A stretch of 64,000 bases of DNA. Origin: Polynucleobacter sinensis. Lineage in GTDB: Bacteria; Pseudomonadota; Gammaproteobacteria; Burkholderiales; Burkholderiaceae. The DNA is taken from NCBI RefSeq assembly GCF_001595985.1, contig NZ_LOJJ01000005.1, positions 62,001-126,000 on the forward strand. Direction: 5' to 3'. The number at the start of each line of letters is the position of its first letter. Within the stretch, counting starts at the first letter, position 1. Of this stretch, positions 36,275 to 44,993 are shown piece by piece. The notes under the pieces are model-generated. The model was not told the DNA's origin. It saw only the letters and a list, made by a program, of their open reading frames with translations, and ran no database searches. Both the position numbers and the translations under genes were made by a program.

Positions 36275-38881
36275 ATGAAAACAGATCTTCCGCAGAGCTT
36301 TCATAGGCTCGAATACCGTCCTCCAAATTACACTTTTGGGCAAGTTGAGCTAGACATTGCTCTAGACCCCGCTAGAACGATTGTGAAGAGTCGTTTAGAG
36401 GTTTTGCCCGGGCAAGGCTATGAGGCGGGTGCGCCATTGGTATTGCAGGGGCATGAGCTTGAGTTTGTGAGCTTGCGTATTAATGGAGAGGCTCATCGCC
36501 AGTTTGAACTCACTCCTGAAACATTAACCATCCATGCTTTACCAAATGATGGTAAGCAGTCTTTCATCGTTGAAATTATTTGCATATGCGTTCCGGAGAA
36601 AAATACCTCTCTCATGGGTTTGTATGTTTCTAATGGCAACTTTTTTACCCAGTGTGAGGCGGAAGGTTTCAGAAAAATTACTTACTTCTTGGATAGGCCT
36701 GACGTTATGGCGCGCTATCGTGTGACTTTGCGCGCACGCGAGACGGAATATCCAGTTTTATTGTCTAACGGTAATTTAGTTGGTACAGAGAAGTTACCTA
36801 ATGGCTGGCATAGTGCAATCTGGGAAGATCCATTTCCGAAACCATCCTATTTGTTTGCTCTAGTTGCCGGAAAGCTTGAGTGTGTCGAAGAAATTATTTA
36901 CACGAGTAGTGGTGCTAAAAAATTACTCCAAATTTGGGTGGAGCCCCATGATCTTCAGAAGACTCGACATGCCATGGACTCTCTTATTGCGTCAATTCAT
37001 TGGGATGAGAAGCGCTTTGGTCTTGAATTGGATTTAGAGCGGTTCATGATCGTCGCGGTAGGCGATTTCAATATGGGTGCGATGGAGAACAAGGGCCTGA
37101 ACATCTTTAATACTAAATATGTATTGGCTCAACCCGAGACAGCGACAGATGCTGATTTTGCCAATATTGAGAGCGTGGTTGCGCATGAGTATTTCCATAA
37201 CTGGACAGGCAATCGAGTCACTTGTCGCGATTGGTTTCAGCTTTCCCTCAAAGAGGGTTTAACGGTCTTTCGCGATCAAGAGTTTTCAGCAGATCAAATG
37301 GGAAGTGAATCGGGTAGAGCGGTAAAACGAATTGAGGATGTGCGTCTACTGCGTCAATTGCAATTTCCTGAGGATGCGGGCCCAATGTCCCATCCAATTC
37401 GTCCAGACGAGTATCAGGAGATTAATAATTTCTATACGGTCACAGTCTACGAGAAGGGTGCCGAAGTGGTGCGTATGTACCAAACCCTATTGGGTGTTGA
37501 GGGCTTCCGCAAGGGGATGGATCTCTACTTCAAGCGCCATGATGGTCAAGCAGTGACTTGTGATGATTTTCTATCTGCTATGGCGGATGCTAACGGCCGA
37601 GATCTTTCCCAATTCAAGCATTGGTACAGTCAAGCTGGCACTCCCAGAGTGAGCGTGAAAGAGTCTTATGATGCTGCAAAAAAAGAGTATCAGATTACCT
37701 TGGCGCAGAGCTTGGCAAAGCCTGAAAGCAAACCGTTCCATATTCCTTTGAAGATGCGATTGCTAACGCCTGCGGATGATCAGGCGGAGTTTTTGCTTGA
37801 GCTTACTCAGGATCAGCAAAGTTGGACATTTAATAATATTCAGCATCGACCAGTTTTATCTATCAATCGAAATTTCTCGGCACCCATTCATTTAAGTTTT
37901 GAGCAAAGCGAAGCGGATTTATTAATCATGCTTTCAAGTGATGATGATGCATTTAATCGCTGGGAGGCTGGGCAAAAGTTGGCTATGCAAATGATCCTGG
38001 AGGGTCGTGTGCCTGATACGGCATTGATTGAGGCTTATCGCAATCTTTTGACCAATCCAGAGCTTGATCCCGCCTTCAAGGAGTTGGCTTTAACTTTGCC
38101 GGCTGAAGCCTATCTTTATGAGCAGTGCGTTAGTGTGGATCCCCAAAAAATCTACTCTGCCCGTCGAGCCTTCCGTCATGCGATCGCCAGTGAGCTGCGT
38201 ATTGAGTGGGCGGCGCTCTATCAACAAATGCAGTCAGCAGAACCATTTAGTCCGGATGCAGCCAGTGCCGGAAAGCGTGGTTTGAAAAACTTAGCGCTGA
38301 GTATGCTGCTTGATGCAGATCCGTTGATCTGGGCCCCAATGGCGGTTAATCAATATCAAAATGCGGACAACATGACTGATCGCTACGCTGCTTTAGCGGG
38401 TTTAGTGATTCATGGTTCAAAATTAGCATCAGCTTGTCTGGAGGATTTTTATCAGCGCTTTGCTGATGACGCTTTGGTCATTGATAAGTGGTTTGCACTG
38501 CAGTCTAGTCGCCCACCTGTGCCAGGTGCCGAACCCACATTGCAGGAAGTGAAGCGTCTGCGAGAACATGACGCCTTTAGGCTGAATAATCCCAACCGGG
38601 TCCGAAGTGTTATTCATGCATTTTGTATGAATAACCCAGCAAGTTTTCACCAAGCGGATGGAAGTGGCTATGAATTTTGGGCGGAATCTGTTCTTACCTT
38701 GGATTCGATTAACCCTCAGGTAGCCTCCCGCCTGGCCAGAGGCTTGGATCGCTGGCGTCACTTCGCCCAACCTTACCGGGATCTTATGTTGGTAGCTCTA
38801 AAGCAGGTCGTGGCCTGCCAAACCCTCTCTGCCGATGTCAAAGAGGTCGTTTCTAAGGCTTTGGCGAATGAATCTCAGTAG
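36275..38881 (+). CDS. pepN: Aminopeptidase N
   Basis: M1-family zinc aminopeptidase that trims N-terminal residues from peptides in the cytoplasm. The 868-residue product (E. coli PepN 870) has the substrate motif GAMENKG, the zinc site HEYFHNWTGNRVTCRDWFQL with the third ligand Glu in KEGLTVFRDQEFS, and the C-terminal helical domain of the bacterial type. The gene is solitary, 34 bp after the GDT1 gene. Confidence 0.96.
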   Translation: MKTDLPQSFHRLEYRPPNYTFGQVELDIALDPARTIVKSRLEVLPGQGYEAGAPLVLQGHELEFVSLRINGEAHRQFELTPETLTIHALPNDGKQSFIVEIICICVPEKNTSLMGLYVSNGNFFTQCEAEGFRKITYFLDRPDVMARYRVTLRARETEYPVLLSNGNLVGTEKLPNGWHSAIWEDPFPKPSYLFALVAGKLECVEEIIYTSSGAKKLLQIWVEPHDLQKTRHAMDSLIASIHWDEKRFGLELDLERFMIVAVGDFNMGAMENKGLNIFNTKYVLAQPETATDADFANIESVVAHEYFHNWTGNRVTCRDWFQLSLKEGLTVFRDQEFSADQMGSESGRAVKRIEDVRLLRQLQFPEDAGPMSHPIRPDEYQEINNFYTVTVYEKGAEVVRMYQTLLGVEGFRKGMDLYFKRHDGQAVTCDDFLSAMADANGRDLSQFKHWYSQAGTPRVSVKESYDAAKKEYQITLAQSLAKPESKPFHIPLKMRLLTPADDQAEFLLELTQDQQSWTFNNIQHRPVLSINRNFSAPIHLSFEQSEADLLIMLSSDDDAFNRWEAGQKLAMQMILEGRVPDTALIEAYRNLLTNPELDPAFKELALTLPAEAYLYEQCVSVDPQKIYSARRAFRHAIASELRIEWAALYQQMQSAEPFSPDAASAGKRGLKNLALSMLLDADPLIWAPMAVNQYQNADNMTDRYAALAGLVIHGSKLASACLEDFYQRFADDALVIDKWFALQSSRPPVPGAEPTLQEVKRLREHDAFRLNNPNRVRSVIHAFCMNNPASFHQADGSGYEFWAESVLTLDSINPQVASRLARGLDRWRHFAQPYRDLMLVALKQVVACQTLSADVKEVVSKALANESQ

Positions 38882-38935
38882 AACAAGGCAAAATAGCGCT
38901 AAGACAGAAATAAACCCATTACGGAGAAGCTCCTT

Positions 38936-39946
38936 TTGACTGCTGCAAATCAATTTAATCTGAATTTCAAGCAATACCTTCAAACCTCGAGAGTGAAGGG
39001 TGTTGCGATCCCTGCTGGCCTGCAAGAGCTATTGCTTGCAGTCGCGGATACTTGCTCAACTTTGAGTCATGAGGTGGCGCAGGGTGCCTTGATTGGTTTA
39101 TTGGGTTCTGCTGGATCTGGCAATGTTCAGGGTGAAGTTCAGCAAAAACTGGACATCATCGCCAATGACTTGTTAATTGAGGGCGTGCAAGGGTGTAAAT
39201 CTCTAGCCGGACTGGCTTCCGAGGAAATGGAGTTGCCAGTGGAAGTTCATGGAACCGGTGATTATTTACTCTTGTTTGATCCATTAGATGGCTCATCAAA
39301 TATTGATGTGAATGTCTCTATCGGAACTATTTTCTCAATTCTCAAAAAACAAGATCCTTCTACACCTTTGCAGACATCCGATTTTTTATTGTCAGGCCGT
39401 CATCAAGTAGCTGCTGGTTATGTGGTGTACGGTCCTCAGACCACCATGGCTTTAACGCTGGGTGATGGCGTAGTGATGTTCACTTTAAACAAGGTCACTG
39501 GTGATTTTGTATTAATTAAGGATTCTGTAGAAATTGCACACTCCACCAAAGAATTTGCGATCAATATGTCCAATATGCGCCATTGGGCTGAGCCTGTGCG
39601 TCGTTATGTTGAGGAATGTTTAGCGGGTGCGAGCGGCGAGCGTGATAAAGACTTCAATATGCGTTGGATTGCCTCAATGGTGGCCGATGTTCATCGCGTA
39701 CTCTCTCGGGGCGGTATTTTTATGTACCCATGGGATCAGCGTGAGCCTCATAAGCCAGGAAAGTTGCGATTAATGTATGAGGCAAACCCCATGAGCTTCT
39801 TGGTGGAACAGGCGGGTGGCGCCTCCACAAATGGCGAGCATCTGATCATGGATCTAGTGCCAACCGATTTACATGAGCGCGTTTCTGTCATGCTGGGCTC
39901 TAAAGAGGAGATTGAGCGTTTGCAGCATTACCATTCACAAGCTTAA
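38936..39946 (+). CDS. fbp: Fructose-1,6-bisphosphatase class I
   Basis: Gluconeogenic hydrolysis of fructose-1,6-bisphosphate to fructose-6-phosphate. The 336-residue product has the metal-site motif [57 protein letters not shown]. The start is a TTG at 38936 with ACGGAGAAG just upstream. Followed by a bidirectional terminator. Confidence 0.95.
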   Translation: MTAANQFNLNFKQYLQTSRVKGVAIPAGLQELLLAVADTCSTLSHEVAQGALIGLLGSAGSGNVQGEVQQKLDIIANDLLIEGVQGCKSLAGLASEEMELPVEVHGTGDYLLLFDPLDGSSNIDVNVSIGTIFSILKKQDPSTPLQTSDFLLSGRHQVAAGYVVYGPQTTMALTLGDGVVMFTLNKVTGDFVLIKDSVEIAHSTKEFAINMSNMRHWAEPVRRYVEECLAGASGERDKDFNMRWIASMVADVHRVLSRGGIFMYPWDQREPHKPGKLRLMYEANPMSFLVEQAGGASTNGEHLIMDLVPTDLHERVSVMLGSKEEIERLQHYHSQA

Positions 39947-39970
39947 TGTTTCGTGATATTCGTGAATAAA

Positions 39971-40000
39971 AAAAAGCCCAATCCGTTGATTGGGCTTTTT
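39971..40000. terminator. Bidirectional terminator between fbp and cphA
   Basis: Arms AAAAAGCCCAAT and ATTGGGCTTTTT around CCGTTG; A-run on one side and T-run on the other, so it serves both convergent genes. Confidence 0.92.
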
Positions 40001-40017
40001 GTTTTGGACGGATTCTC

Positions 40018-42588
40018 TTAAGGATGAACTTTTTCCTTAAGATATGCCAGCGATTCCTCTACTTGATCGATTAATATCAAGCAAATATCACCCTCTGCTA
40101 AATCGTTTAGGGCAGTATCAATTGCCAAGAATTCACCGGTAATCTCTTTGACTTGCTTCGCTTTCTTGGTACCTACTAAACCTTCCTGCAAAAGTTTGAG
40201 CACCTCGCCATCTGCGCGACCGCGTTGACATTGATCTTGATAGAGAATGACGTTGTCAAAGCTATTACCTAAGATACGAGTGAGATCACGAATATCCTCG
40301 TCACGGCGATCGCCGGCGCCACTAATAACAACATGACTTCTCTTGGGCTTCATCGCTTCAATTGCACTTGCTAGGGCACGCATTGCATCAGGATTGTGTC
40401 CATAGTCGGCAATAACCGTGGCGCCTTTGTGTTGGAACTGATTGAAGCGTCCAGGGACGGCGTTTGCAGAGCTTTCAAAGGTCAGAAGTCCGCGGGCAAT
40501 CGCGTCGGTATCTAAGCCTAAGGCCCATGCAGCGCCAATAGAGGCCATTGCATTTTCTATTTGGAATCCTAAAACTCCATTCTGGGTAAATGGAATCTCA
40601 CTTACCGGAAAGCGCAGGAGTATGCGCGATCCCTTGGATGCCACGATGTGAGTGCCATCAAAGTAAATTACTTTCTTATTCTTAGCGCGATGTGCTGCGA
40701 TGACAGGATGGTGTTGATTTTGGGCAAAGAAAATCACGCGACCAGTGCAAACATCACCCATTTTGACAACAATTGGATCGGCTGCATTTAAGACAGCTGC
40801 GCCAGTTGGAGCAACGTTTTGAACGATCACTCTTTTAAGGATGGCCAGATCTTCAACGCTGGTAATGTAATTGAGGCCTAGATGATCGCCTTCGCCAATA
40901 TTGGTCACCACTGCAACTTCGCAGCGGTCAAAACCAAGGCCTTCACGGAGCAAGCCTCCACGAGCAGTTTCCAGTACGGCGGCATCAACATCGGGGTGCA
41001 TAAGGACGTTACGTGCGCTCTTAGGACCGCTGCAGTCTCCAGAATCTATTAGGCGATGATTGATATAGACGCCATCAGTGGTGGTCATGCCGACACGTAA
41101 GCCAGTCTGGTTGAGTAGGTGGGAGATTAAACGAACAGTCGTGGTTTTACCATTCGTACCGGTAACCGCTACTACCGGAATGCGACCATCCTCACCTAGT
41201 GGGTACATCATATTGATGATGTCTTCACCAACTGGGCGACTCTTGCCGTACGAGGGTTTTAGATGCATACGCAAGCCAGGCGCGGCATTGACTTCAACAA
41301 TGCCGCCACCTTGTGCTTCTAAGGGCTTATAGATTGCTTCACACAGAATGTCTACACCGGCAATATCAAGACCGATCATTTGCGCTGCTGCAATTGCGCT
41401 AGCAGCTACATCTGGATGAACATCATCCGTGACATCGGTCGCAGTTCCGCCGGTGCTGAGATTAGCGTTATGACGTAATAAAACACGTTCACCAGTTTTA
41501 GGGACATATTGCGGAGTGAGATTGTTACTAGCGAGATGAGCAAGCGCAATGTCATCAAAGCGGATCTTCGTTAATGCTGTAGCGTGGCCATCGCCTCGCA
41601 ATGGATTTTTATTTTCCAGCTCAACTAGCTCTGCAATCGTATGCTTACCATCCCCGACAACCTGAGCAGGTTCGCGGCGGGCAGCAGCTGAAAGACGATT
41701 GCCAACAACGAGGAGGCGATAATCCGCGCCAGGAAGATAGCGCTCAACGATAGTTTCTCGGCCGAAACCTTGGGTGACCTCAAAGCCTGCTCGTACTTCC
41801 GCTTCGGTTTGAATATTGGCAACAACACCCTTGCCCTGATTTCCATCTTTAGGTTTAAGAACTACGGGGCCACCAATTTTTTGGGCAGCGCGCCAAGCAT
41901 CATCTGCGGTAGTGACAACTTCCCCGATTGGAACGGACACACCTGCAGCTGCGAGTAAATTTTTAGTGAGTTCTTTGTCTTGCGCAATAGCTTCTGCAAT
42001 TGCGCTAGTAGCGCTTGTCTCAGCTGCTTGTATGCGTTTTTGTTTACTACCCCAGCCAAATTGCACCATGCTGCCTTCGGTCATTCGGCGATACGGAATA
42101 TTTCTTTGTAACGCCGCATCAACGATAGAGCCTGTGCTTGGCCCGAGGCGAACATCTTCGTAGAGAGCTTCTAATTCAGCGAGGGCGGCCGCGAGATCAA
42201 ATGGAACATCGCTTAAGGTTGATTGAATTAGTGCAAACGCAAAATCGAATGCCATGCGCCCAACAACCTCTTCGGTATATTCCACTACAACCTGGTAAAC
42301 ACCGGCATCAATTGTTGGAACGGTACGGCTAAAAGTTACTGGGCAGCCTGCCTGAGACTGTAAGCCCAGGGCTGCATGCTCTAAAGCGTGGGCTAGAGAG
42401 AGAACTTCATTATGTCCACCGCGACGCATACTACCAAGTTGAGGAAAGCGTTCACGAATCTTAATTTCAAACTGTGGGATTGAATCAATGGAGCGTTCAG
42501 TTTCTTCACAAGAAACAATTGCTTCCAGAGCCGTATGACGACTCCATAAATTTGGTCCGCGCAACATGCGGATGCGAGTAATTTCCAA
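40018..42588 (-). CDS. cphA: Cyanophycin synthetase CphA
   Basis: Makes cyanophycin, a poly-aspartate chain with arginine on each side chain, by adding Asp and Arg in turn. The 856-residue product has the N domain, an ATP-grasp half (residues ~220-470, e.g. VVLKPKDGNQGKGV and EVNAAPGLRMHLKPS) that adds Asp, and a Mur-ligase half with intact P-loop GTNGKTT (477-483) and DYGHNPDAM, which adds Arg. Starts directly after cphA' upstream (no gap between the stop and ATG). No cyanophycinase gene in the window. Confidence 0.95.
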   Translation of the reverse strand: MEITRIRMLRGPNLWSRHTALEAIVSCEETERSIDSIPQFEIKIRERFPQLGSMRRGGHNEVLSLAHALEHAALGLQSQAGCPVTFSRTVPTIDAGVYQVVVEYTEEVVGRMAFDFAFALIQSTLSDVPFDLAAALAELEALYEDVRLGPSTGSIVDAALQRNIPYRRMTEGSMVQFGWGSKQKRIQAAETSATSAIAEAIAQDKELTKNLLAAAGVSVPIGEVVTTADDAWRAAQKIGGPVVLKPKDGNQGKGVVANIQTEAEVRAGFEVTQGFGRETIVERYLPGADYRLLVVGNRLSAAARREPAQVVGDGKHTIAELVELENKNPLRGDGHATALTKIRFDDIALAHLASNNLTPQYVPKTGERVLLRHNANLSTGGTATDVTDDVHPDVAASAIAAAQMIGLDIAGVDILCEAIYKPLEAQGGGIVEVNAAPGLRMHLKPSYGKSRPVGEDIINMMYPLGEDGRIPVVAVTGTNGKTTTVRLISHLLNQTGLRVGMTTTDGVYINHRLIDSGDCSGPKSARNVLMHPDVDAAVLETARGGLLREGLGFDRCEVAVVTNIGEGDHLGLNYITSVEDLAILKRVIVQNVAPTGAAVLNAADPIVVKMGDVCTGRVIFFAQNQHHPVIAAHRAKNKKVIYFDGTHIVASKGSRILLRFPVSEIPFTQNGVLGFQIENAMASIGAAWALGLDTDAIARGLLTFESSANAVPGRFNQFQHKGATVIADYGHNPDAMRALASAIEAMKPKRSHVVISGAGDRRDEDIRDLTRILGNSFDNVILYQDQCQRGRADGEVLKLLQEGLVGTKKAKQVKEITGEFLAIDTALNDLAEGDICLILIDQVEESLAYLKEKVHP

Positions 42589-44781
42589 TTAAGCTCCTGC
42601 TGCAGTAGCGGTATCAGAAACAAATGTCTCAACACCGGCTTCAATTACGTTAAACGGAATATCCAAAGCCCAGGCAGCTCCAATTGCAGCTGAGAGGCTT
42701 AAATGTGGAGCCCACTCCAAAGAGGTGCGCTTCACTGATGCGGGAATTGGAATTACCATTTTTTCTAATTTACCCTGTTTGAGGGTGATCACGCCCGGAC
42801 TGGCAATGATGGTGCGCCCATTTTTCTCTTGATGCTCAGTAATAACTGAAGACGATGGATTTTCCGAAAAATACATCACTTCACCTTTACTAAGCTCAGC
42901 CATCTTCACAATCATTGGATCATCTGCATTTAGTACACAGACACCGTTGGGCAAGACTACATCGACTTGGGTGCGCACTACGTTGAAAAGCTGATCTTCG
43001 TCGCTGATAAAGTGCTCAGGAAATAATTGGAGTGGATCGACATTTAAAACAATGCCAACTTGGCATTGATCATAGGCCAGGCCTTCAAGCAAGAGTGAAG
43101 CATTGTCGTTTTCAATGACGGCAAGTTCAATCGCTCTATTTTGTAGAGTGCGTCGCGCATTTTCCCAATTGGAAGGGGATGTACGCTTAATATTCCGGTT
43201 GCCAAAATAGAGGCCATTGCTAGTGGATAGTCCAACATGCACATTCGTGAGTCTGGCGAAATGGGCAACCATTTCAGCGACGATGGTTCTGCCGGAATTA
43301 CCGCTGATTCCAATAATAGGAATCCGGAAATCAAAGTCAGGCGGAAATAAGTGGTTTGCTATCTCCTCACCAACTGGCTGGGGTTTGCCGCTTGCAGGTT
43401 TGAGATGCATTAATAATCCAGGACCGGCATTCACTTCAACGATCGCCGCATTTTGGGATTCGAGTGGCTTGCTGATGTCTTGTGCAACCAAGTCAACGCC
43501 AGCAATTTCTAGGCCAACTACCCGAGCAGCTAAAGCAACTTGACTTGCTACTTCAGGGTGAACTAAGTCTGTGACGTCAAACGCAACGTTGCCGTTACTC
43601 TGAATCAATACTTTTTGATCTAAGGGTGGAATGCTTGAGCCTGTGAGTTTTTGGCGCGCGAGCTCTAATTCAACAGCAGAATCAATGCGCACTGGATTGA
43701 GTGGAAACTCTTCTGTTGTGCCGCGGCGCGGATCCGAATTAATCTGAATCTGAATCAACTCTAAGACGGTATGTTTGCCATCACCAGTAATCCAAACGGT
43801 TTCGCCTTTTGCGGCCGCAACTACCTTATTACCCACCACTAGAAGTCGATGCTCATCACCAATGATGTGACGCTCAACCAATACTTCACTACCCTCATTA
43901 ATCGCTACTGCATATGCTGCTTCAATCTCTTGTTGGGTATATAGATTAATAAATACCCCCCGTCCATGATTGCCGTCGATAGGTTTAACGACTACGGGTA
44001 GACCAATTTCTTGAGCTGCTTCCCAGGCATCATCTGGACTGGTAACAGTTCTGCCTTCGGGGGTGGGAACGCCGGCGCTAGCAAGTAAGCTTTTAGTGAG
44101 ATCTTTATCGCGAGAGATGGTTTCAGCAATTGCGCTGGTTTGATCTGTTTCTGCTGTCCAGATGCGGCGTTGTTTGGAGCCGTAGCCTAATTGCACTAAG
44201 TTACCGCTTGAAAGTCTGATATGGGGAATTTCTCGGGCAGTGGCAGCATTCACAATACATGCTGTACTAGGTCCCAGGCACAAATCATCGCTCAGCTCCC
44301 TGAGCTCTTCAATGATCTGGTCTCTTTGAGCAATAGCATCGCCATTGTCTTGAATTAAGGTGAGCAGAAGGTCGCGCGCAAATGTGAATGCCTGTAATGT
44401 GACGGCCTCTTCAGTGGCGCTAACGATCACTTTGTAAACACCGCGACGTCCGCCATCACGAGCCCTGCCAAACCCACCTGCGATCCCGGCTAAATTTTGG
44501 AGTTCAATGGTGAGATGCTCGAGAATGTGTCCTGGCCAAGTGCCTTCTTCAACACGCTTGAGGAATCCTCCGGGCTCTCCGTAGCTACAGCGGTGCTCAT
44601 GAAGACTGGGAAGGCATTTGCAGAGGCGATCGTAAAACCCAGGAATTAGGTCAGAAGGGTAGTCTTCCAAATCTCCAATATCGATCAACACTTCAAGAGC
44701 TGGGTTGTAGCTCCACATATTCGGGCCACGAAGATGTCTGTGACTAAGGATCTTGATGGTTTTATCTAGTAATTGGGGCAT
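42589..44781 (-). CDS. Second cyanophycin synthetase homologue (CphA')
   Basis: A 730-residue paralogue of CphA. The N domain and ATP-grasp half look complete (VVVKPIDGNHGRGV, EVNAGPGLLMHLKPA). The Mur-ligase half does not: the P-loop is GNSGRTI (494-500) instead of GTNGKTT, with the catalytic Lys replaced by Arg, and the protein ends before the Mur C-terminal domain. It may add Asp only, act as partner of CphA, or use dipeptides as CphA2-type enzymes do. First gene of the operon; divergent from the ABC transporter. Confidence 0.88.
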   Translation of the reverse strand: MPQLLDKTIKILSHRHLRGPNMWSYNPALEVLIDIGDLEDYPSDLIPGFYDRLCKCLPSLHEHRCSYGEPGGFLKRVEEGTWPGHILEHLTIELQNLAGIAGGFGRARDGGRRGVYKVIVSATEEAVTLQAFTFARDLLLTLIQDNGDAIAQRDQIIEELRELSDDLCLGPSTACIVNAATAREIPHIRLSSGNLVQLGYGSKQRRIWTAETDQTSAIAETISRDKDLTKSLLASAGVPTPEGRTVTSPDDAWEAAQEIGLPVVVKPIDGNHGRGVFINLYTQQEIEAAYAVAINEGSEVLVERHIIGDEHRLLVVGNKVVAAAKGETVWITGDGKHTVLELIQIQINSDPRRGTTEEFPLNPVRIDSAVELELARQKLTGSSIPPLDQKVLIQSNGNVAFDVTDLVHPEVASQVALAARVVGLEIAGVDLVAQDISKPLESQNAAIVEVNAGPGLLMHLKPASGKPQPVGEEIANHLFPPDFDFRIPIIGISGNSGRTIVAEMVAHFARLTNVHVGLSTSNGLYFGNRNIKRTSPSNWENARRTLQNRAIELAVIENDNASLLLEGLAYDQCQVGIVLNVDPLQLFPEHFISDEDQLFNVVRTQVDVVLPNGVCVLNADDPMIVKMAELSKGEVMYFSENPSSSVITEHQEKNGRTIIASPGVITLKQGKLEKMVIPIPASVKRTSLEWAPHLSLSAAIGAAWALDIPFNVIEAGVETFVSDTATAAGA

Positions 44782-44993
44782 ATGTGGAAAAGGAGGAGGA
44801 AAGGCGCCGCTGCAGGAGGTGAGGGCGGGGTCGTATCGAACAGTCTCTCTGGTTCTAGTAGTTATTGAAAATCCACAAAAGTAGCAAAAATACCTAAAAA
44901 AGCTTACTCCAATAATTTAACGGCTTTCTGGTGCTGAAAGTTGACAGCATTAATAAATCTAAAAAATTCAGCTCCACTATACTTTTAGTACCC
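44782..44993. other. Divergent control region of the cyanophycin locus
   Basis: 212 bp between cphA' (minus) and the ABC transporter (plus). It contains purine-rich GGAGGAGGAAAGG next to the cphA' start, probably its ribosome-binding region, and an AT-rich middle with the promoters. I could not pair convincing -35 and -10 boxes for the plus strand. Confidence 0.4.

Noticed and set aside
44941..44981. TTGACA and TATACT as the promoter of the ABC exporter gene
   Set aside because: The two boxes are about 31 bp apart, far outside the 15-19 bp range, and TATACT would leave almost no leader before the ATG.
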